A DNA stretch of 64,000 nucleotides from Neoceratodus forsteri (Eukaryota > Chordata > Ceratodontiformes > Ceratodontidae). Position 1 is the first letter of the stretch. The number at the start of each line of letters is the position of its first letter. Below the pieces are notes generated by a model. That model saw nothing but the letters and a program-made list of their open reading frames with translations, did not search any database and was not told the origin of the DNA. Below, in pieces: positions 1-10,980 of the stretch. Location: assembly GCA_016271365.2 (NCBI GenBank), contig CM028129.1, positions 847,424,501-847,488,500 on the forward strand. Reading direction: 5' to 3'. Position numbers and translations under genes: made by a program.

Positions 1-2010
1 ATTCTAGATGCCCTACAGGGGGCATGCCTTAGACAACTAGTATTGGAGCCCACTTGAGAGGGAGCATTCTTAGACCTGGTTCTCGCAAATGGAGATGGAG
101 AGAGGATCACAGATGTAGAAGTGGGTAGCCATCTTGGAACTAGCGACCATCGAACAGTATGGTTCACAATAAACACAGCAATAGAGTCAAGCCATACAAA
201 TGCAAAAGTACTGGACTTTAGGAGGGCTGACTTTGCCAAAATGGGTGAGTGCCTAAGGAATGCACTAGCAAATGGGCAGGAAGGAGGGGTGGAAGAACAA
301 TGGGGAATAATAAAAACTGCCATCACAGAGGTAACATGCTTTTGTGTGAAGCAAATAAACAAAACAAAATGATGTAAGAAACCACTATGGTTCTCAAAGG
401 AAGTGGCAGTGAAGGTTCAAGAGAAAAGAAAGCATTCAGGAAGTACAAGGAATCACAGAAGGAGCAGGACAGAGAACTGTATCAGTTAAAGCAAAGGAAG
501 CTGGGAAGGCAGTCAGAGCAGCAAAGGTCCAAACCGAGGAAAAGATAGCCAACTCAGTTGAAGGGGATAAAACCTTTTATAGGTACACCAGGGAGCTAAG
601 GAAGACCAGGGAGGATAGTGAGGCTTAATAAAGGGGAGGAGGGTGGGCAGAGAGGACGGTGAAAGGCAGAGATACTAAACAAATATTTTGCTCAGTATTT
701 ACAAATGAAGAGGGAGGAACTTTAAACAAACAGTAGAAACACTCTGGATACAGAAGTTGATACCAGCCCATTTACAGAAGAAAGGATTCTGAAAGAACTC
801 TTAAAACTGAAGGTGAACAAAGCAATGGGGCCTGATGGGATTCATCCCAGAATTCTAAAAGAACTAAGGGTAGAACTAGGGACACCACTGACTACCCTCT
901 TTAACAAATCATGGGAGAATTGGGTGGTACCCGAGGACTGGAGGAGGGCAGATGTGATTCCCCTACACAAAAGTGGGAGCAAGGCAGAAGCAGGAAACTA
1001 CAGACCCGTATGTTTAACCTCAGTGATAGGGAAAATGATGGTATCACTTCTGAAGGAAAGAATTGTCGAGTATCTAGAGGCCAGAGGAGCACAGGACCCA
1101 AGGCAGCATGGATTCACAGTGGGAAGGTCATGCCAGATGAATCTGATAGATTTCTTTGACTGGGTAACCAAAGTAGTAGATCAGGGAGGGGCTGTTGACA
1201 TGGTCTACCTAGACTTTAGCAAGGCATTTGACACAGTCCCACACAAAAGATTAATATACAAGTTAGCCAGCATGGGAGTGGGTCCCAAGATGACAGCCTG
1301 GGTAAAGAATTGGCTGGAGAATAGGACAAGAAGTAATAGTAAATAGAGTCCACTCTGAAGAAGGGGTTACTAGTGGGGTACCGCAGGGTTCAACGTGGGA
1401 CGGTCCTCTTCAATGTCTTTATAAGCGACATTGCAGAGGGACTGGAAGGAAAAGCATGTCTCTTTGCAGATGACACAAAGATCTGCAACAGAGTTGATGC
1501 ACAAGGTGAGGTGGAAAGGATGAGAAGGGACTTGGCAAGGTTAGAGGAATGGTCAAATGTATGGCAGCTTAGATTCAATGCTAAGAAGTGCAAGGTAATG
1601 CACCTGGGAAACAAAAACCCAGGGGAAGAGTACACAATGGGGGGTGAGATACCAACAACAACAAAAATGGAAAGGACCTGGGGTAGTCATATCAGATGAC
1701 CTAAAGGTGGGCAAGCAATGTGAGAGGGCAGCAAGGAGGGCTGGGGATACTGGGATGCATGGGAGGCATCACCAGTAGAAAACAGGAAGTTATTATCCTC
1801 TGTACAGACAGCTGGTGAGACCCCATCTGGAGTACTGCATGCAGTTCTGGAGACCCAATCTCCACAAAGACATAGACAGGATGGAAGCTGTCAGAGGAGG
1901 GCAATCAAAATGGTGCAGGGTCTGCACCGGAAGACATATGAAGAGAGACTTAAGGAGCTTAATATGTATAGCCTCGAGGAAAGGAGGGGAGAGGGGACAT
2001 GATAGAAACT
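1..2010 (+). pseudogene. CR1 ORF2 (endonuclease C-term and reverse transcriptase), broken
   Basis: This is the polyprotein that nicks DNA and reverse transcribes CR1 RNA. The endonuclease end is seen at 121-372, with the SDHR motif of APE-type endonucleases. Reverse transcriptase lies at 813-1346 (PGPDGIHP-like KAMGPDGIHP, then YRPVCLTSVIGK, then QHGFTVGRSC, then YLDFSKAFDTVPHKRL carrying the first catalytic Asp) and at 1373-1699 (PQG box degraded; FADD active site intact at 1463-1474). The thumb region follows in other frames to about 2010. At least four frame changes or stops break it, for example between the two RT blocks near 1345-1373 and after 1699. Strand, order and motifs are secure; subfamily naming is not attempted. 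Confidence 0.92.
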
Positions 2011-2380
2011 TTCAAGTACCTTAAGGAATCAACAAAGTCCAAGAGGTAGCATCTTTCAAAAAAAGAGGTGTGCAAGAACAAGAGGGCACAATTTGAAGAT
2101 GGGGAGGCGGCTCAGAGGTAATTTAAGGAAGTATTTTTTCACATAGAGAGTTGTGGATGCATGGAACGGCCTTCCGGAGGAGGTTGTGGAGTCAAAAACA
2201 GTGGTGGAATTCAAGCATGCATGGGACAGTCATAAGGCAATTCTAGGGGGTGAGGTAGAAGAAGTAGGCTGCTGGTTAACTAGGATCTGCAGCTTATCCA
2301 TTAGGTAGGAAATGGGCAAACTGGGTAGGGCAAGTGGCCTTATCTGTAATCAAATTCTATGTTTCTATGTTTCTATACAG
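1..2380 (+). mobile_element. CR1-family non-LTR retrotransposon, 3' part (copy 1)
   Basis: The element enters the window already inside the endonuclease of ORF2 and runs through reverse transcriptase to a 3' UTR and tail. The tail at about 2355-2378 repeats TTTCTATG after an ATTCTATG, the kind of short 3' repeat that defines CR1 LINEs. The true 5' end is outside the window. The copy at 34.8-37.2 kb is clearly the same subfamily: its endonuclease end, RT, thumb region and tail line up throughout. Frameshifts and stops in ORF2 make it inactive. The 3' UTR starts near 2040 and holds no reading frame. Confidence 0.93.
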
Positions 2381-2879
2381 AAGGAGAGGTAGCCTCCTCC
2401 CGTCCCCTGTCTTTCACATTATCCACTATACAGTATGTTAAAAATCAAAATGATAAAAGACTTAAACAAAGGACTTAGTAACAAGCCATGTCATCAGTTT
2501 AAAAGTTTATGGTTTTATCGTTAATTACTTTAATATACAAAAATGGATTATAGTTAATATAGTTATTCAACAGGATACAAATGGATTGAGATAGAATGGA
2601 CTACAAATTAATTGACAGAATCTTTCCTCTATAACTCCATTTGTGGATCATTCAAAGGAAGCTTTCTGGTGAATTCTTTTCAATTTGGATGGAAAAATGC
2701 GGCAATGTATGAAATACACCTAAAAGAGAAAAAACAAACAGTGCTGAATTCTTAATATAATTGATCCAGATACCTTCGTTTCATTGTCTGTAATGTAAGA
2801 ATATTCATGATTACCTCTGTGTGTTATCTGAATATATTTGTAGGATGAAGTTGTATCTATGTCAGAAAAGAATAAACTT
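2381..2879. other. AT-rich spacer, no feature recognised
   Basis: Between the CR1 tail and the next LINE fragment the sequence is AT-rich with no long reading frame, clear inverted repeat or recognisable transposon motif. Confidence 0.6.
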
Positions 2880-3120
2880 AAAGTAAACAAAAAAAATAGC
2901 TAAGGTTGTAGAGGTATGATAACCTTTCTTAAACCCATGTTGGGGAAGAGTTATGACGTTATTTTTAGTTTGATGGTAACTTGGCACAGCAGATGCTAAT
3001 TTCTCAAGGATCTTGGCTAGAGAAAAAGGCTATTGATCAATAGTTGTCTTTACTTTTGGGGTCACCTGCCTTGAAGACTGGTACTCACTTGCCAGCTTTC
3101 CACACATCTGGGATAACCCC

Positions 3121-3130
<10 letters not shown>
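2880..3130 (-). pseudogene. L2-like reverse transcriptase fragment
   Basis: Read on the minus strand from about 3125 downward, the sequence gives IPDVWKAGK, then VFKAGDPKSKDNY, then a degraded SKILEKL-like block and QHGFKKGYHTSTTLA. These match the fingers and palm start of L2/CR1-type reverse transcriptases (IPxxWK, FKxGDxxxxxNYRPIS, QHGFRxGxSTxTAL). Several stops and small shifts occur within 250 bp. No tail or endonuclease is visible nearby, so this is an isolated remnant. Confidence 0.65.

Positions 3131-3160
<30 letters not shown>
3125..3160. repeat. (AG)18 microsatellite
   Basis: An uninterrupted AG dinucleotide run of about 36 bp, next to the L2-like fragment. It may be a slippage-expanded simple repeat with no other role. 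Confidence 0.95.
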
Positions 3161-3162
<2 letters not shown>

Positions 3163-3292
3163 ACACATATGTCAGTACACCTGATAGGTATGGGGCAGCC
3201 ACTTTTTATCATGGAATACAGACATTCAAAATTCTGCAGAATTCCATCAGCAGAATTTTAATCTCTATCCACATAAACATGCAACAGAAGGC

Positions 3293-3301
3293 CTCAGATT
3301 G
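3293..3301. repeat. Left 9-bp target-site duplication of the MULE
   Basis: CTCAGATTG here is repeated exactly at 6441-6449, directly outside both terminal inverted repeats. Nine base pairs is the usual duplication for Mutator-like elements. Confidence 0.85.
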
Positions 3302-3357
3302 AGTTCTGGGTGGTCAGGGCACTGGCATTAGGGTGCTGTGAAGCACATCACCAACAG
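3302..3357. repeat. MULE left terminal inverted repeat
   Basis: Aligns with the complement of 6381-6440. The shared core GTGGTCAG is followed by a second conserved block around GCATTAG. Differences are mostly transitions. Confidence 0.85.
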
Positions 3358-3968
3358 AGGGTCATGGACCACAAGAGCCACACCCGCCAGCAGAGAGCTG
3401 GGGAAGATGACGCCCGGCCCCTACAGACTGAGTACGGTGCAGGCTAAAAGGGCACTAGGAGCATGCAATGCCTGCACAGAGCAAAGAGGCATGGCCAGAG
3501 CTGCAGCCTGAGTGCTGCACAGGAATGGTCTTGGGGAAGGGGAACCATGAGGTGGAGTGACAACGGGGACACAGCGGCAGGCACTCAGAGCAGACTACGG
3601 GCCACAGAGCCTAGATAGATGTGGGCATGCTGTGGAATGTGCATTGCCAGGGTGACACACATGCACCCTGCGGAGGGTCATGCAGCAGGGGATGACACCA
3701 AGTGCAACTGCAAGGCAGGTACCGCACAGGGCAGCAACCCAGGCATGCAGCACCACCAGGAAAGGTGAAGGTGGTGGAGTAGGACAACCAGTACAACCAC
3801 AGCAACAGTGCCAGGAGGGCTGGGGTACAGGCAGTGATGGGCGACAACATGGGGACCATAGAGCAGACCAGGGGATGAGAGCGTCCCCTCTAATGCCTGC
3901 AGCTCAATTAGCCAAACCAGCATGGCATTGCTAGCAGGCAGGTGCACCCTACTGCAGGTGGGCAATAG

Positions 3969-4260
3969 TTGGCTACAAATGCAGTGGCACTGCTGAGTGG
4001 CCACACAGACATATGTGGAATTGCAGGCATGCTGCTGGAATATGTGGACAGCCCGAGGCAACAGTCTTCTGTTGCTAGCAGGTTTCCTGTACAGGAAGGG
4101 CGCTCATGGGGACTCAAGACCTACTGGAAATGCATTGAATACCGAGGAGGCAGCTGCAAGGCATGGGCCCACACTAGCCGGGGGTGCTGGTGACCACCCT
4201 GGGCACACACAACCATGTCCCAGACTGCACCGACATCACCGTGCACCACGTGCATGCCAA
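3969..4260 (+). pseudogene. FLYWCH-type zinc finger of the MULE protein
   Basis: The frame at 3969-4193 gives a degraded lead-in followed by GLKTYWKCIEYRGGSCKAWA, the YWxC...C.A core of a FLYWCH finger. After a frameshift near 4195 the frame continues as LGTHNHVPD at about 4199-4226, the HNH end of the finger. FLYWCH domains bind DNA and often sit at the N-terminus of animal MULE transposases. Here the finger precedes the transposase by about 200 bp. It is broken by at least one frameshift between the Cys pair and the His pair. Confidence 0.8.
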
Positions 4261-4444
4261 CATCAGAAGAAGGGCAATGCAGACACCAGAACACTGCAAC
4301 AGGTGGTGGCTGCATGCTGCATAGCACTGTGAGAGGCTGTTGGGGGGCGGCTGCCATGCCTGGAAAACCTCGGCGTTCCATGTGGCATAGTAGGAAGGCA
4401 GCAAGCATGGCAGCACAGCTGCCAGCATCCTCACTAAACTGATA

Positions 4445-5375
4445 GTGCCCAAGCCCTACAGCCTCACACAGAAGGGGGAGCCCTTCCTCTTATGTGACTC
4501 AAGGACTGGGCCAGACAGTTACCTGCTCTTTTCCACCACCCGGAACCTACAGTACATGGAGTGCCTTGCCAACTGGTATGCCAATGGCACCTTCAGATGC
4601 TGTCCACCCCTTTTCAGGCAGCTGTGCACAATCCACATGCTGGAATACAGTAATGTAATCCCCACTGTGTTTGTGCTCATGGCAATGCACACAACAGCTG
4701 CCTACACAGCTGTGTTCCGGAAGCTGGCAGGGCTGCACCCTGGCCTGTCCCCAGAGTCCATCATGGTGGACTATGAGCTTGCTGTGCACAAGGCATTCCA
4801 CACCATCATCCCTGACACCATCTTGCGGGGATGCTTCTTCCACCTGTGCCAGGCAGTGCGGTGGAAGGTGCAGCACCTGCCAGAGGTCTTGCAGGAGTAC
4901 ACTACTGACCCCTACTGTATCATGTATGTATGGCTGCTCCTTGCCTTGCTGTACATGCCACTGGACAAAGTGGTGCCCACCTTGAGGAGCTGTGGACATG
5001 GCCTTTTTTGCCGAATGGGAGGACAAGCTGGCACTGCTACTGGATTACGTTGAGGACAGTTGCCTTGGGTGGGCCATCCACAGTGGGCACAGGTGCAAGA
5101 CTACCTTCCCCGTCGATGTATGGAACTGTTACACCACCTCACAATCTGGACTGCCATGGACCATCAAAGCAGTGGAGGGCTGGCACAGGGGTTTCAACTC
5201 CCTGTTGGTGGCTGCGCATCCCTCCATCTGGACATTCATTAACTGTCTGTGTCACGAGGAACAGCTGAATGAGATAAAGGTGCAGCAATACATGGCAGGA
5301 GGCTCCAGAACAGGGGCCAGCGTGTCATGTATCTGGTGGTGCAGTATGGGGTGCACAGCATACAGGACTATCTGA
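4445..5375 (+). pseudogene. MULE transposase, frameshifted
   Basis: DDE-type transposase that would cut and join the element ends. The block at 4445-5000 contains YANGTFRCCPPLF, IMVDYELA and RGCFFHLCQAV. These correspond to the DGTF, MVDFE and GCFFHLxQ blocks of MULE transposases. After a frameshift near 5000 the C-terminal part (4992-5375) continues with VEDSCLGWAIHSG, DVWNCYTT, NAVEGWH-like KAVEGWHRGFNSL and HPSIWTFI, the usual end of the family. The first catalytic Asp is Asn here (NGTF), the second Asp is kept. Start is unknown because the FLYWCH region upstream is shifted out of frame. Confidence 0.9.
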
Positions 5376-6380
5376 AGGGCATAGCCATGCACTTCCAGCT
5401 GCAGATGTAGGCACGGGCGCTTGCCCACTAGAAGTGTATGCATGCAGTTCTGTACCATGGGTGTCTCACAGTGCACGCAGATGTGTGATGTCTAACACAT
5501 CCTGTAGCAAACAGCAAAATTGTGTGAACAGCATGCCTGCCTCCAGGGTCCTTTGTTAGTGTGCATGTGCATGTGTGGGTGTGGCTGTGTGCATGGTTGT
5601 GTTGGTGTGTGTCTGTGACCAGGCACAGCCATGTGTCACCATGGTGCCATGTGGCACTGTGGATGGTGTGGGCATGTGTCCAAGGTTGTGGGCTCTGGTG
5701 GGCTGATGATGGCATCCAGGGTTGCAGTGGGACTATCAAGTGCAAGTATGTGCCCCCTTCCCTGCTGCATGGGTGCCGCCCACCACATGTGACACTGGGG
5801 CCACCCTCCTGTGCCACACATGAGCACATCTGTACTGGTGGCTGCTGTCCAACCCAACGCTACTGGCCAGCATGCTGGCTGTCCCGTGCCCTACCCAGTG
5901 GGGTGTGGCCCCTATCCTGAAGGCCTTCCCCTCTGTGGTGCATCCCTGTCCTGTGGTGTGGCCCTCTCCTCCAGTCTATCCAGGTGCCCATCAGCAGGGT
6001 GCACACCCATCCCCATTGCACCTCTGGTTTCCCCTGCCCACCCCCTTGGTCCCTGTGCAGGGTGCCCACAGTGCATGGCTGCAGGGCGGTCACCCACCAT
6101 TGGGTTGTGGGTGCTGTGGCACTGTTGCCCTCTGCATGCTGGTCCATGGCCATTCCACCTCTTGTTGCACTGTTTTCTGTGCTGTGTGTCCATGGGGTCC
6201 TTTCCAACTTTGTGTTGGCCCCTTAGTGCACCTTGATGGCACTGTGCCTGTCACCAACCTGCTGCCATACAGTTGGTGTGGCTGCTGGTGTGTTGTGTGT
6301 GGCCATGCCCTGCCATGTTGGCCTTGCCAGTGCACTCCATCCCCAGTGACCATGTGGCGCAGTGCTCTGACTGCTGGTGA

Positions 6381-6440
6381 CCTGTTACTGGTGCTCTGCA
6401 TGACGACGCTCTAATGCTGGCACGCTGACCACTTGGAACC
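6381..6440. repeat. MULE right terminal inverted repeat
   Basis: Complement pairs with 3302-3357. It is followed immediately by the second copy of the 9-bp duplication at 6441-6449. Confidence 0.85.
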
Positions 6441-6442
6441 CT

Positions 6443-6545
6443 CAGATTGTGCCAAGGCATCAGTTTTAATTGTGGCATGGTAAGCAGCAGAAATTTCCCA
6501 GGTAACCAGGAAAGGATAGCAGGAAGATTTGTTATTATCAACAAA
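6443..6545 (+). repeat. Dispersed direct repeat, copy 1
   Basis: About 100 bp starting GATTGTGCCAAGGCATCAG, repeated in the same orientation at 7862-7972 with around 90 percent identity. The MULE inserted at its left edge. The second copy runs directly into CR1 copy 2, so it may be a CR1 5' segment or an older repeat. Confidence 0.8.
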
Positions 6546-7432
6546 GGTGCACTGGAAAATAAAATGGAGTAGTACTTAATTTTTTTAAATTTGTTTATGT
6601 GTGCAAGGAGGAGAATTATGATGGTAAAAAACATTCAAGTTTTTTTTATTTTTTTTATTTTAAGGGTGTTTTATTTTTCTAGACCATAGGGGCTGTTTTT
6701 ACTCAGTAATGGTGTGGCCTTGTTTATGATGCAATCAGAAACTGCTCTGGGAGGCATTGCTACGTCAGTGTGCTGTTTCTTGGTTGAAGAAAGAAGTCCA
6801 GAGCCATTGGTTGTTGCTCCTTAAACACATACGTTTGGAATATTTTGACCACTCATGATGCAGGACATCCCCTACCCTTTTATAAGATATAGTAATGTAC
6901 AGTGTAACAAGATAACAGGTGGGACTAAAATTTTAGTAAAGAAATAGCATTCAAAGATAGCAGAGGAGCAGGGAGAATGAGCATGAGTGGCTGAGGCACA
7001 GACCAGTGGGAAGGTAAAAGAAGAGCAGGAATTGGGGTATCTCTTGCAAAGGGGGAGAGGTATGGAAGATAGCTGCAGAAGCAAGAGAGGAGAGGTCACA
7101 CAAGAGAACCTTGAAAGACAGGAAGGAGGAGGGAGTGAAAAGTAGAAGAGGTGTTTTCTAGATGAGTGGGGTTGAGCTAAGAAGGCAGATTGCCCAGCTG
7201 AGGAATTATACTGGAGAAGTGAAAAGGAGTAGAAGGAGAGAGGGAGTAGTTGAAGGAAGGGAGTTGTTGGAGAAGGGATGGGAGAGAGGACAAGGAGAGG
7301 TAACAGGGAGTAAACTATACCCAAACTTGGAATAGAAAGTAAGCACTGTGTCAGAGACTTCTACATTCAAGTGAGAGAAGGAGAGATCAGAATAAAGGAA
7401 CAGTAGTAAGTGGGGTGAGGGCAATGGACCAG
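6546..7432. other. Purine-skewed spacer, no feature recognised
   Basis: The plus strand is rich in AG between about 6950 and 7430, which creates long serine, leucine and proline-rich frames on the minus strand. These look like composition artefacts. A T-rich run lies near 6635-6675. No transposon motif is seen. Confidence 0.55.
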
Positions 7433-7690
7433 TCAGCAAAAGAGTGAAAGGGTGTTTAGTCTGGCTAGGGCAGTTTTGAAAGAAGCACTGTTTGCCAAAT
7501 CTGCATAGTCAAACACCAATAGAAAAACCTTGAGGATGCACTCATTGCAGACCTGGGGTGTGAGGTGTGATTTGCTGTGGTACAGAATGCCATGTTTGAG
7601 GAGGAGCCTTTTATTGATGGAATTAATGTGGGAGGGGAAATGAAGGTTTTGATCCAGCCACACCCTGGCATATTTGAACTGGGGAACTTT
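7433..7690 (-). pseudogene. L2-like reverse transcriptase C-terminal fragment
   Basis: The minus strand gives VWLDQNLHFPSHINSINKRL, then ILYHSKSHLTPQVCN, then LLVFDYADLANSASFKTALARL. This matches the YLGxWLDxxLSFxxHI, FLYRxxxxL and LDYGD blocks that follow the palm in L2-like LINEs. The L2 at 37.9-38.3 kb shows the same order (MWIDNKLSFNGHI, FFFRNRTLFS, LLDYGDIIF). The fragment is open for about 76 codons but lacks the catalytic core. Confidence 0.75.
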
Positions 7691-7861
7691 ATTAAGGGGG
7701 AAGCATTCAGTTTTGTGAAGACAGGAGAACTGTAGAGCTTAAAAATATCTGATGTCTGCCAAAGGTCATGAAGTCAAGTTTAAATTTTTTCAGGTATCTT
7801 ACCTATAAATACAATTATTCATGAATAGAAAGCAAATGTATTAAAACAATGTTTTTAATAC

Positions 7862-7972
7862 TAGATTGTGCCAAGGCATCAGTTTTAATTGTGGCATGGT
7901 AAACAGCAGAAATTTCCCCAGGTAATCAGGCAAGGATAGCAGAAAGATTTTTCATTATCAATAATGGGGGCA
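7862..7972 (+). repeat. Dispersed direct repeat, copy 2
   Basis: Same sequence as 6443-6545, directly upstream of the CR1 ORF1 region. It may mark the 5' end of CR1 copy 2. Confidence 0.8.
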
Positions 7973-8049
7973 AGAAGTAGCACAGTATGGGCTGAGTGTC
8001 TACCAGGCATGACACTACATCCCCTCAAGGAGGAAACAGCAGGATGAGA

Positions 8050-8477
8050 AAACACACCTGATGTTCCACCTGGGAACAAATGACCTGGTGGGAAAAAGCC
8101 TGTTGGAGACACAGACAAGATTTTGAGCACTTGCTAGATACTGCAGCAGTCTGGGGTTCAAATCAGTGGCTTTCTTTTAGGTGTTGCCAGTACCAAAGGC
8201 AAGTACTGACAGGAAGCTGATGATTAAGCAGTTCAATGAGTGGCTGGTGGGGTGGTGCAAGCAAATGGGGGATGGGTTAGTAGGAGACTGGGGATCCACG
8301 TGGGGGAATGACAGTCTATTTGCTCCAGACAGACTGTACCTGAATAGAGAGGGTGCGGCAGTGCTAAAAAGCAAATTAGGAGAGTTCACAGAAGAAACTA
8401 GATTGGGGGGAGGGTGGGTAAAATCCACACCACAAGACAGAAGAAATGGGGGGCTATCAGCCTCCCCCCCAGGATAG
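8050..8477 (+). pseudogene. CR1 ORF1 esterase-like C-terminus
   Basis: At about 8060-8125 the plus strand gives FHLGTNDLVGKSLLETQ, a block like the GTNDL motif of SGNH/GDSL esterase domains found in ORF1 of many CR1 elements. After a frame change, 8181-8477 gives FNEWLVGWCKQMG and LFAPDRLYLNREGAAVL, the last esterase block. There the usual DxxH catalytic pair reads DRLY, so the His is lost. The N-terminal Ser block is not seen. Confidence 0.7.
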
Positions 8478-8484
8478 TGCTAAA

Positions 8485-10980
8485 ATACTGGGCATGAGGG
8501 AGAATAGAGAAGGGGGGGATGATGAAGGAACCTGGTGGAAGGGCTTAGCAGCCAATGCTGGGAGCTTAGCAAATAAGATGGTTGACTTGGAGGCCATCAT
8601 GTGGGACAAAGGACTAGATATAGTAGATATAAGTGAGACCTGGTGGACAGAGCTGCACACCTGGGAAATGACTAACCCAGGTTACAGACTGTTCAGAAGG
8701 GATAGGGAGGGTAAGAAGGGGGAGGAGTTGCTTTATACATCATGGAAGGCATAAGTGTAACTGAAGGACAAGAGGAGCATCAGGAGACTGAGCTACTGTG
8801 GGTAACACTAGACAGGAAGATAGGAGAATCCTTGCTACTGTGGGAGGCTTACAGGCCACCTACGCAAGGGGAGGAGGGTGATCAACAGTTAACTCAGGCT
8901 GTCACAAGGCTGGCCCTAAAAGGAGAGATATTGCTGCTAGGGGACCTAAACCTGCCAGATGTAGACTGGGATATCTCAGATTCAGCATTGTCAAGGACCA
9001 GGGAGATACTAGCTGCGCTTTATAAGGTATTCCTTTAACAGCTGGTCAGGGAGCCGACAAGGTGCAACAACCTGCTGGATGTGGTCCTGACAAATGGGGA
9101 GAATGTAGAGGAAGTGCAGGTGGGAGAAGCCTTGGACAACAGGGACCACAGCACAGTAATGTTCAGGGTCAGGGCAAGGAGGGAGACAAGTAAAACCAGT
9201 ACTATAGTCATGGACTTCAGATGCACAGACTTTGATAAGATGAGAAGGATAGTAAGGGAGACAATGGAGGGTACAGATAATATAGGGGCAGTGGAGGAGT
9301 TATTGCAGTCTATCAAGGGAGGGGTACTGAAGGCTGCTGAAATGTGCATAAAAAGGTTAGGAAGAGCAAAAGGGGATGAGACCACTTTGGTTTACAAAGG
9401 TGGTTGCGGAGGCAGTCAGGGAAAGGAGGAGAGCTTTCAGAAAATTTAAGGGGACACTCAGCAAGGAAGAGTATTGCAAAAAGAGGAGAATGGCAGGGAA
9501 GAAGATCAGAAGGGCAAAGCTAGATACTGAGGACAAAATAGCAAACCAGGCCAAAAGGAGGGCTAAAACCTTTTTCAGATATGTGAGGAAGAAGAGGAGG
9601 GCAAGCCAGGGGTTTACTAGGCTGAGGGGGGGATGGAGAAATAAAATTGGAAAGGGACAGTGAAAAAGCAGAGTTATTAAATAAGTACTTTAGCTCAGTA
9701 TTCATGGGGAAGGAGGACGGTAGGAGACTTGCACTAAAGTCGAATGGGAAGGAGGGCAAATGGGTGGATCTGAGCCCATTCACTGTGTATAGGGTTAGAG
9801 GCAGAGCTAGATAGATTAAGGGTGGACAAGACAATGAAGCCTGATGGTTTACATCCCAGGGTGATCAGGGAATTGAAGGAAGAGTTCACCGCACCCTTGA
9901 CAAGACTCTTCAACTTGTTCCTGGATGCAGGGAGAGTGCCGGAGGACTGGAAGAGGGTAGACATAGCGCCTTTACACAAGGGAGGTATTAAGGAGGTAAA
10001 AGGGAACTACCAACCTGTCATCCTCACGTCAGTGGTGGGGAAGTTAATGTAGGCATTAATCAAGGGGAGGGTGGTGGATTATCTGGAGGAGAGTGGCTTG
10101 CAGGACAGCAGACAGCATGGCTTCATGAAGGGAAGTCTTGCCAGACAAACCTATTTCAGTCCTTTGATTGGGAGACTTAGTTGATTGACCAGAGGGCAGT
10201 GGACGTGACCTATCTGGACTTCAGCAAGGCCTTTAAAAACGTCCCATAGGAGGCTGGTGAGCAAGATGGAAAGTCTGGGGTTGGGTGGGAAAATAACAAA
10301 TTGGGTGGAGGCCTGGATGTCAGGGAGAACTCAGAGGGTGGTGCTAAATGGGGTGCACTCTGGGACAGTGAGGGTGAAGAGTGAAGTGCCACAGGTGTCA
10401 GTTTCAGTCTGCTTCTCTTCAGTATCTACATCAGTGATATTGCTGAAGGTTTGAGGGGGAGAGTGTGCCTATTTGCTGATGATACAAAAATATGCAATAG
10501 AGTGGACACCCAGGGAGGGGGTGGAGGACAAGAGGGAGGACTTAAAGATGCCTGAAAAATGGTCTGGGACATAGCAGCTGAACTTTAATGCCAAGAAGTG
10601 CGCTATGACGCACTTGGGGAGTAGGAACAGAAGAGCAGGGTACAGCCTGGGTAGGGAGGAAATTAAAGTAATGGAACAGAAGAGGGATCTGGGTATCATA
10701 GTCTCCTTGAACTTTAAGGTAGGAATCCAATGTTGCAGGGCAGTGGGAAAGGCCAATGGAATGTTGGCATGCATGGGCAGGGGCATTACTAGGAGCAAGA
10801 GGGAGGTACTAATACCCTTTTATAGAGCCATGGTGAGGCTACACCTGGAGTATGGTGTTCAGTTCTGGAGACCACATCTCCGCAAGGATATAGAGACATT
10901 GGAGAGGGTTCAGAGAAGGGCAACCAAGATGGCGCAGGGTATGGAGGGAAAGTCATATGAGCAGAGATGTAAGTAGCTGG
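8485..10980 (+). pseudogene. CR1 ORF2 endonuclease and reverse transcriptase, broken
   Basis: Endonuclease blocks: DIVDISETWW (catalytic Glu region) at about 8620-8650, GDLNLPDVDW near 8940-8970, and NRDHSTV near 9140. Linker frames 9081-9660 are basic. Reverse transcriptase: TMKPDGLHPRVIREL at 9828, NYQPVILTSVVGKLM at 10005-10050, a degraded LDFSKAFKNVP near 10215, and an intact FADD at 10472-10483. The thumb and connection run through 10605-10976. Stops and shifts occur at least at 8755, 9038, 9450, 9660, 10050 and 10250. Gene order and motifs are those of CR1 ORF2. Confidence 0.92.

Larger units (their letters stand above)
3302..6440 (+). mobile_element. Complete MULE (Mutator-like) DNA transposon, inactive
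   Basis: The element has imperfect terminal inverted repeats of about 57 bp: 3302-3357 (AGTTCTGGGTGGTCAGGG...) and the complement of 6381-6440 (GGTTCCAAGTGGTCAGCG...). It is flanked by an exact 9-bp direct repeat CTCAGATTG. Length is 3139 bp. Inside lie a FLYWCH-type zinc finger (about 4083-4250) and a MULE transposase (4445-5375). The segments 3358-3960 and 5400-6380 are G+C-rich, with TG-rich low-complexity sequence near 5560-5620, and contain open frames on both strands without any domain I recognise. They are probably untranslated or non-conserved parts. Frameshifts and an active-site change show it is dead as an autonomous element. Confidence 0.9.

Noticed and set aside
3600..6420. Many overlapping open frames on both strands, some over 120 codons, inside the MULE
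   Set aside because: Most are shadows of the G+C-rich, low-complexity sequence. Only the FLYWCH and transposase frames have family motifs.
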